A stretch of 6,297 nucleotides of DNA from Candidatus Omnitrophota bacterium (GTDB taxonomy: Bacteria; Omnitrophota; Gorgyraeia; Gygaellales; Profunditerraquicolaceae). This document shows positions 5,054 to 6,297 of the stretch, in pieces (position 1 is the stretch's first letter; each line of letters starts with the position of its first letter). The stretch covers positions 1 through 6,297 of the forward strand of contig JAHFFQ010000088.1 in the NCBI GenBank assembly GCA_023247875.1, written 5' to 3'. Made by a program: the position numbers and the translations under genes. Below the pieces are notes generated by a model that saw only the letters and a list, made by a program, of their open reading frames with translations, was not told the DNA's origin and ran no database searches.

Positions 5054-5867
5054 AGATATTGATGAAGTAGAATTTACTATATTTGATACCGAGACTACCG
5101 GGCTTAACTGGCAGGCCGGGGACCGCATCGTTGAGATCGCGGGATTAAGGTTCAAGGGCAGGGAGAAGATCGCCGCATTCTCTTCTCTGGTTAATCCGGA
5201 TTATCCTGTTTCAGAGGCCGCCTTCGCGGTAAACAAAATAACACCCCGGATGCTCCAGGCAGCCGAAGCCCCCAAAGAGGTTATCCCGCGTTTTATGGAA
5301 TTTATCCGGGGCAGTTGCCTTTGTTCATATAATGCGGAATTTGATCTGGGTTTTCTAAATAAAGAGCTTCAACTTATCTCTCTTACCGCGCCTAGCGATA
5401 TGGTCGTCTTTGACGTGCTCACCATGGCAAGAAGGCTTATGCCGGGATTGAGCCGTTACGCGCTCTGGTTTGTAGCGGAGAAGCTGGGGGTTAAATCAAA
5501 GCAGGAGCATCGCGCATCTTCCGACGTGCAGATGACCTGGGAGGTTTTTGATAAGCTAAAAATCGTTTGCCAAGCCAAGGGGATCACTGATTTTTCCGGT
5601 TTCTCCGGGCTTTTTGCTTTTAATCCGGGATTACTGGAAAGCTCTAATGAGCAGAAGGCTTCCAAGATCCGGGAATGCATAGATTTAAAAGCGACATTAA
5701 AGATACGTTACATTTCAACCCAGAGCGCCCAGGTAACCGAGCGTCAGGTTATCCCCAAAGAGATAAAACAGGATAAGGGGCATAAATATCTTATAGGATA
5801 TTGTTGTTTAAAAAACGAGGAACGCGTCTTTCGCGTGGATAATATTTTGAGCCTTGAGATCGCCTGA
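5046..5867 (+). CDS. DEDDh 3'-5' exonuclease (DnaQ-like) fused to a C-terminal WYL-like domain
   Basis: This is a 273-residue protein with two parts. Residues about 9-170 form a DnaQ/RNase T-type exonuclease: Exo I FDTETTGL (Asp14, Glu16), Exo II SYNAEFDLGFL (Asp100), and Exo III HRASSD (His155, Asp160), so all five DEDDh catalytic residues are present and activity is expected. Residues about 208-272 look like a WYL domain: RYISTQ at its start, a ligand-pocket-like KYLIGYCCL (the W of WYL replaced by K247), and ERVFRVDNILSLEI at its end. WYL domains are known to bind nucleic acid or nucleotide ligands and control helix-turn-helix regulators and defence proteins; here there is no HTH. The ATG overlaps the previous stop by 8 bases and has no Shine-Dalgarno site, implying coupling. 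An in-frame TAA at 5037 excludes an earlier start. It could process DNA or RNA ends under ligand control (inference). Confidence 0.9.
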   Translation: MHKDIDEVEFTIFDTETTGLNWQAGDRIVEIAGLRFKGREKIAAFSSLVNPDYPVSEAAFAVNKITPRMLQAAEAPKEVIPRFMEFIRGSCLCSYNAEFDLGFLNKELQLISLTAPSDMVVFDVLTMARRLMPGLSRYALWFVAEKLGVKSKQEHRASSDVQMTWEVFDKLKIVCQAKGITDFSGFSGLFAFNPGLLESSNEQKASKIRECIDLKATLKIRYISTQSAQVTERQVIPKEIKQDKGHKYLIGYCCLKNEERVFRVDNILSLEIA

Positions 5868-5881
5868 AGGAACATTCAGGT
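5862..5881 (+). terminator. Stem-loop at the end of the exonuclease gene, possible weak terminator
   Basis: CCTGAA (5863-5868) and TTCAGG (5875-5880) pair around GGAACA, with a G-T pair outside. The left arm includes the TGA stop. No T-run follows directly. A competing stem, CAGG (5877-5880) with CCTG (5892-5895), is followed by TTTGTTAT. Termination is therefore uncertain. Confidence 0.35.
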
Positions 5882-5908
5882 TGCATTAAAGCCTGTTTGT
5901 TATAAAAT
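5881..5908 (+). promoter_or_regulatory. Promoter for the PilZ gene
   Basis: TTGCAT (5881-5886) stands 16 bases before TAAAAT (5903-5908). An overlapping extended -10, TG-T-TATAAA (5898-5906), strengthens the call. Transcription would begin near 5913-5915, giving a leader of about 30 bases before the ATG at 5944. That leader has no clear Shine-Dalgarno site. Confidence 0.5.
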
Positions 5909-5943
5909 ATAGTCCGTAACATTCACCTTTAACCAGTAAAAAA

Positions 5944-6297
5944 ATGTGGTTTAAAAATAAAATTGATTTTGGGGTTGAGCGCAGAAAGTATATCCGTTTG
6001 GATACTGTCCTTCCCGTACAGTTCCGCCTGGAGAGCCCGGACGGGTCTGGTCCGCTTTCCCCGTGGATACAAGGGTTTACCAACAGTATCGGCCGCGGCG
6101 GCATATGCCTGGCAGTGAATGGCCTCTCGGCGGAGCTTTTCAAGCTGATCCAGGAAAAAAATGTCAAATTATCCATAGAGACAGAGGTCCCTTTATTCAG
6201 CAACCCGATAACCGCCTTTACCGGTGTAGCCTGGACAAAAGAGATCCCCGGCTCTGCCAACCGCTACCTTATCGGCCTATCCTATGAACAGATCAAC
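5944..6297 (+). CDS. PilZ-domain protein, 3' end outside window
   Basis: An open frame of 118 codons runs off the window. It fits a PilZ domain (PF07238), the common receptor for cyclic di-GMP. The first motif, RxxxR, is present as RKYIR (Arg14, Arg18) in ERRKYIRLD, followed by a PVQFRL strand. The second motif, usually [D/N]xSxxG, appears as SIGRGG (48-53) in TNSIGRGGICLAV, with Ser and Gly at the usual Asp/Asn and Ser places, so ligand binding may be weak or altered. Later strands (AFTGVAWTKE, then YLIGLSYEQIN) match the end of the PilZ barrel, so the domain is nearly complete; whether another domain follows is unseen. The ATG at 5944 follows an A-run with no ribosome site, and it seems to have its own promoter, separate from the upstream operon. 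Possible outputs are motility, adhesion or exopolysaccharide control; nothing here chooses among them. Confidence 0.85.
   Translation, partial: MWFKNKIDFGVERRKYIRLDTVLPVQFRLESPDGSGPLSPWIQGFTNSIGRGGICLAVNGLSAELFKLIQEKNVKLSIETEVPLFSNPITAFTGVAWTKEIPGSANRYLIGLSYEQIN

Noticed and set aside
5886..6260. 124-codon open frame on the - strand
   Set aside because: It opposes the PilZ gene and its promoter. The + strand frame carries recognisable PilZ motifs; the - strand one has none.
6063..6287. 74-codon + strand frame inside the PilZ gene
   Set aside because: It is in a different frame from the PilZ reading frame and has no recognisable motif or ribosome site.

Overview
The window looks like a piece of a Gram-negative bacterial chromosome, possibly from Candidatus Omnitrophota or another PVC-related lineage. 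The evidence is an outer-membrane beta-barrel gene with a signal peptide and a C-terminal Phe, a bacterial V/A-type ATPase with subunit I directly followed by subunit K (the gene order used by chlamydiae and spirochaetes), and a PilZ protein of a type common in such genomes. This placement is inference from gene style, not a database match. All genes read on the + strand and coding density is high.

Region 1 (1-1421) is the 3' end of a V-type ATPase operon: the C-terminal membrane half of subunit I, then the rotor proteolipid subunit K. The residues that bind Na+ in the Enterococcus hirae K ring appear conserved here, so the pump may be Na+-coupled.

Region 2 (1422-1819) is a small RNA block. 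A hairpin whose left arm repeats the first 14 bases of the next tRNA is followed by tRNA-Val(UAC) with an encoded CCA, a probable intrinsic terminator, a sigma-70-like promoter, and tRNA-Asp(GUC). The tRNA-Asp has no encoded CCA and carries C in place of the nearly universal T-loop U55.

Region 3 (1820-3334) is one outer-membrane beta-barrel (porin-like) gene of 504 codons, interrupted at codon 198 by a single in-frame TAG. The rest of the frame is intact up to its normal end, which is also TAG.

Region 4 (3344-5867) is a tightly packed four-gene run: a stand-alone MetRS-beta/Trbp111-type tRNA-binding protein, a YkgJ-type cysteine-cluster protein, a DUF2156/LPG-synthase-C-like GNAT-fold protein, and a DEDDh (DnaQ-like) exonuclease fused to a WYL-like C-terminal domain. 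The last three junctions overlap by 4, 14 and 8 bases, so translation is probably coupled. Two products belong to tRNA-related families (tRNA binding, and aminoacyl-tRNA-using transferases), but no common pathway is demonstrated.

Region 5 (5868-6297) has a stem-loop, an extended -10 promoter and the start of a PilZ-domain gene that runs off the window. Its RxxxR motif is present; its second c-di-GMP motif is degenerate.

No CRISPR array, insertion sequence, phage gene or toxin-antitoxin pair was seen. The best candidates for something new are the exonuclease-WYL fusion with its operon partners, the amber-interrupted porin, and the unusual tRNA pair.
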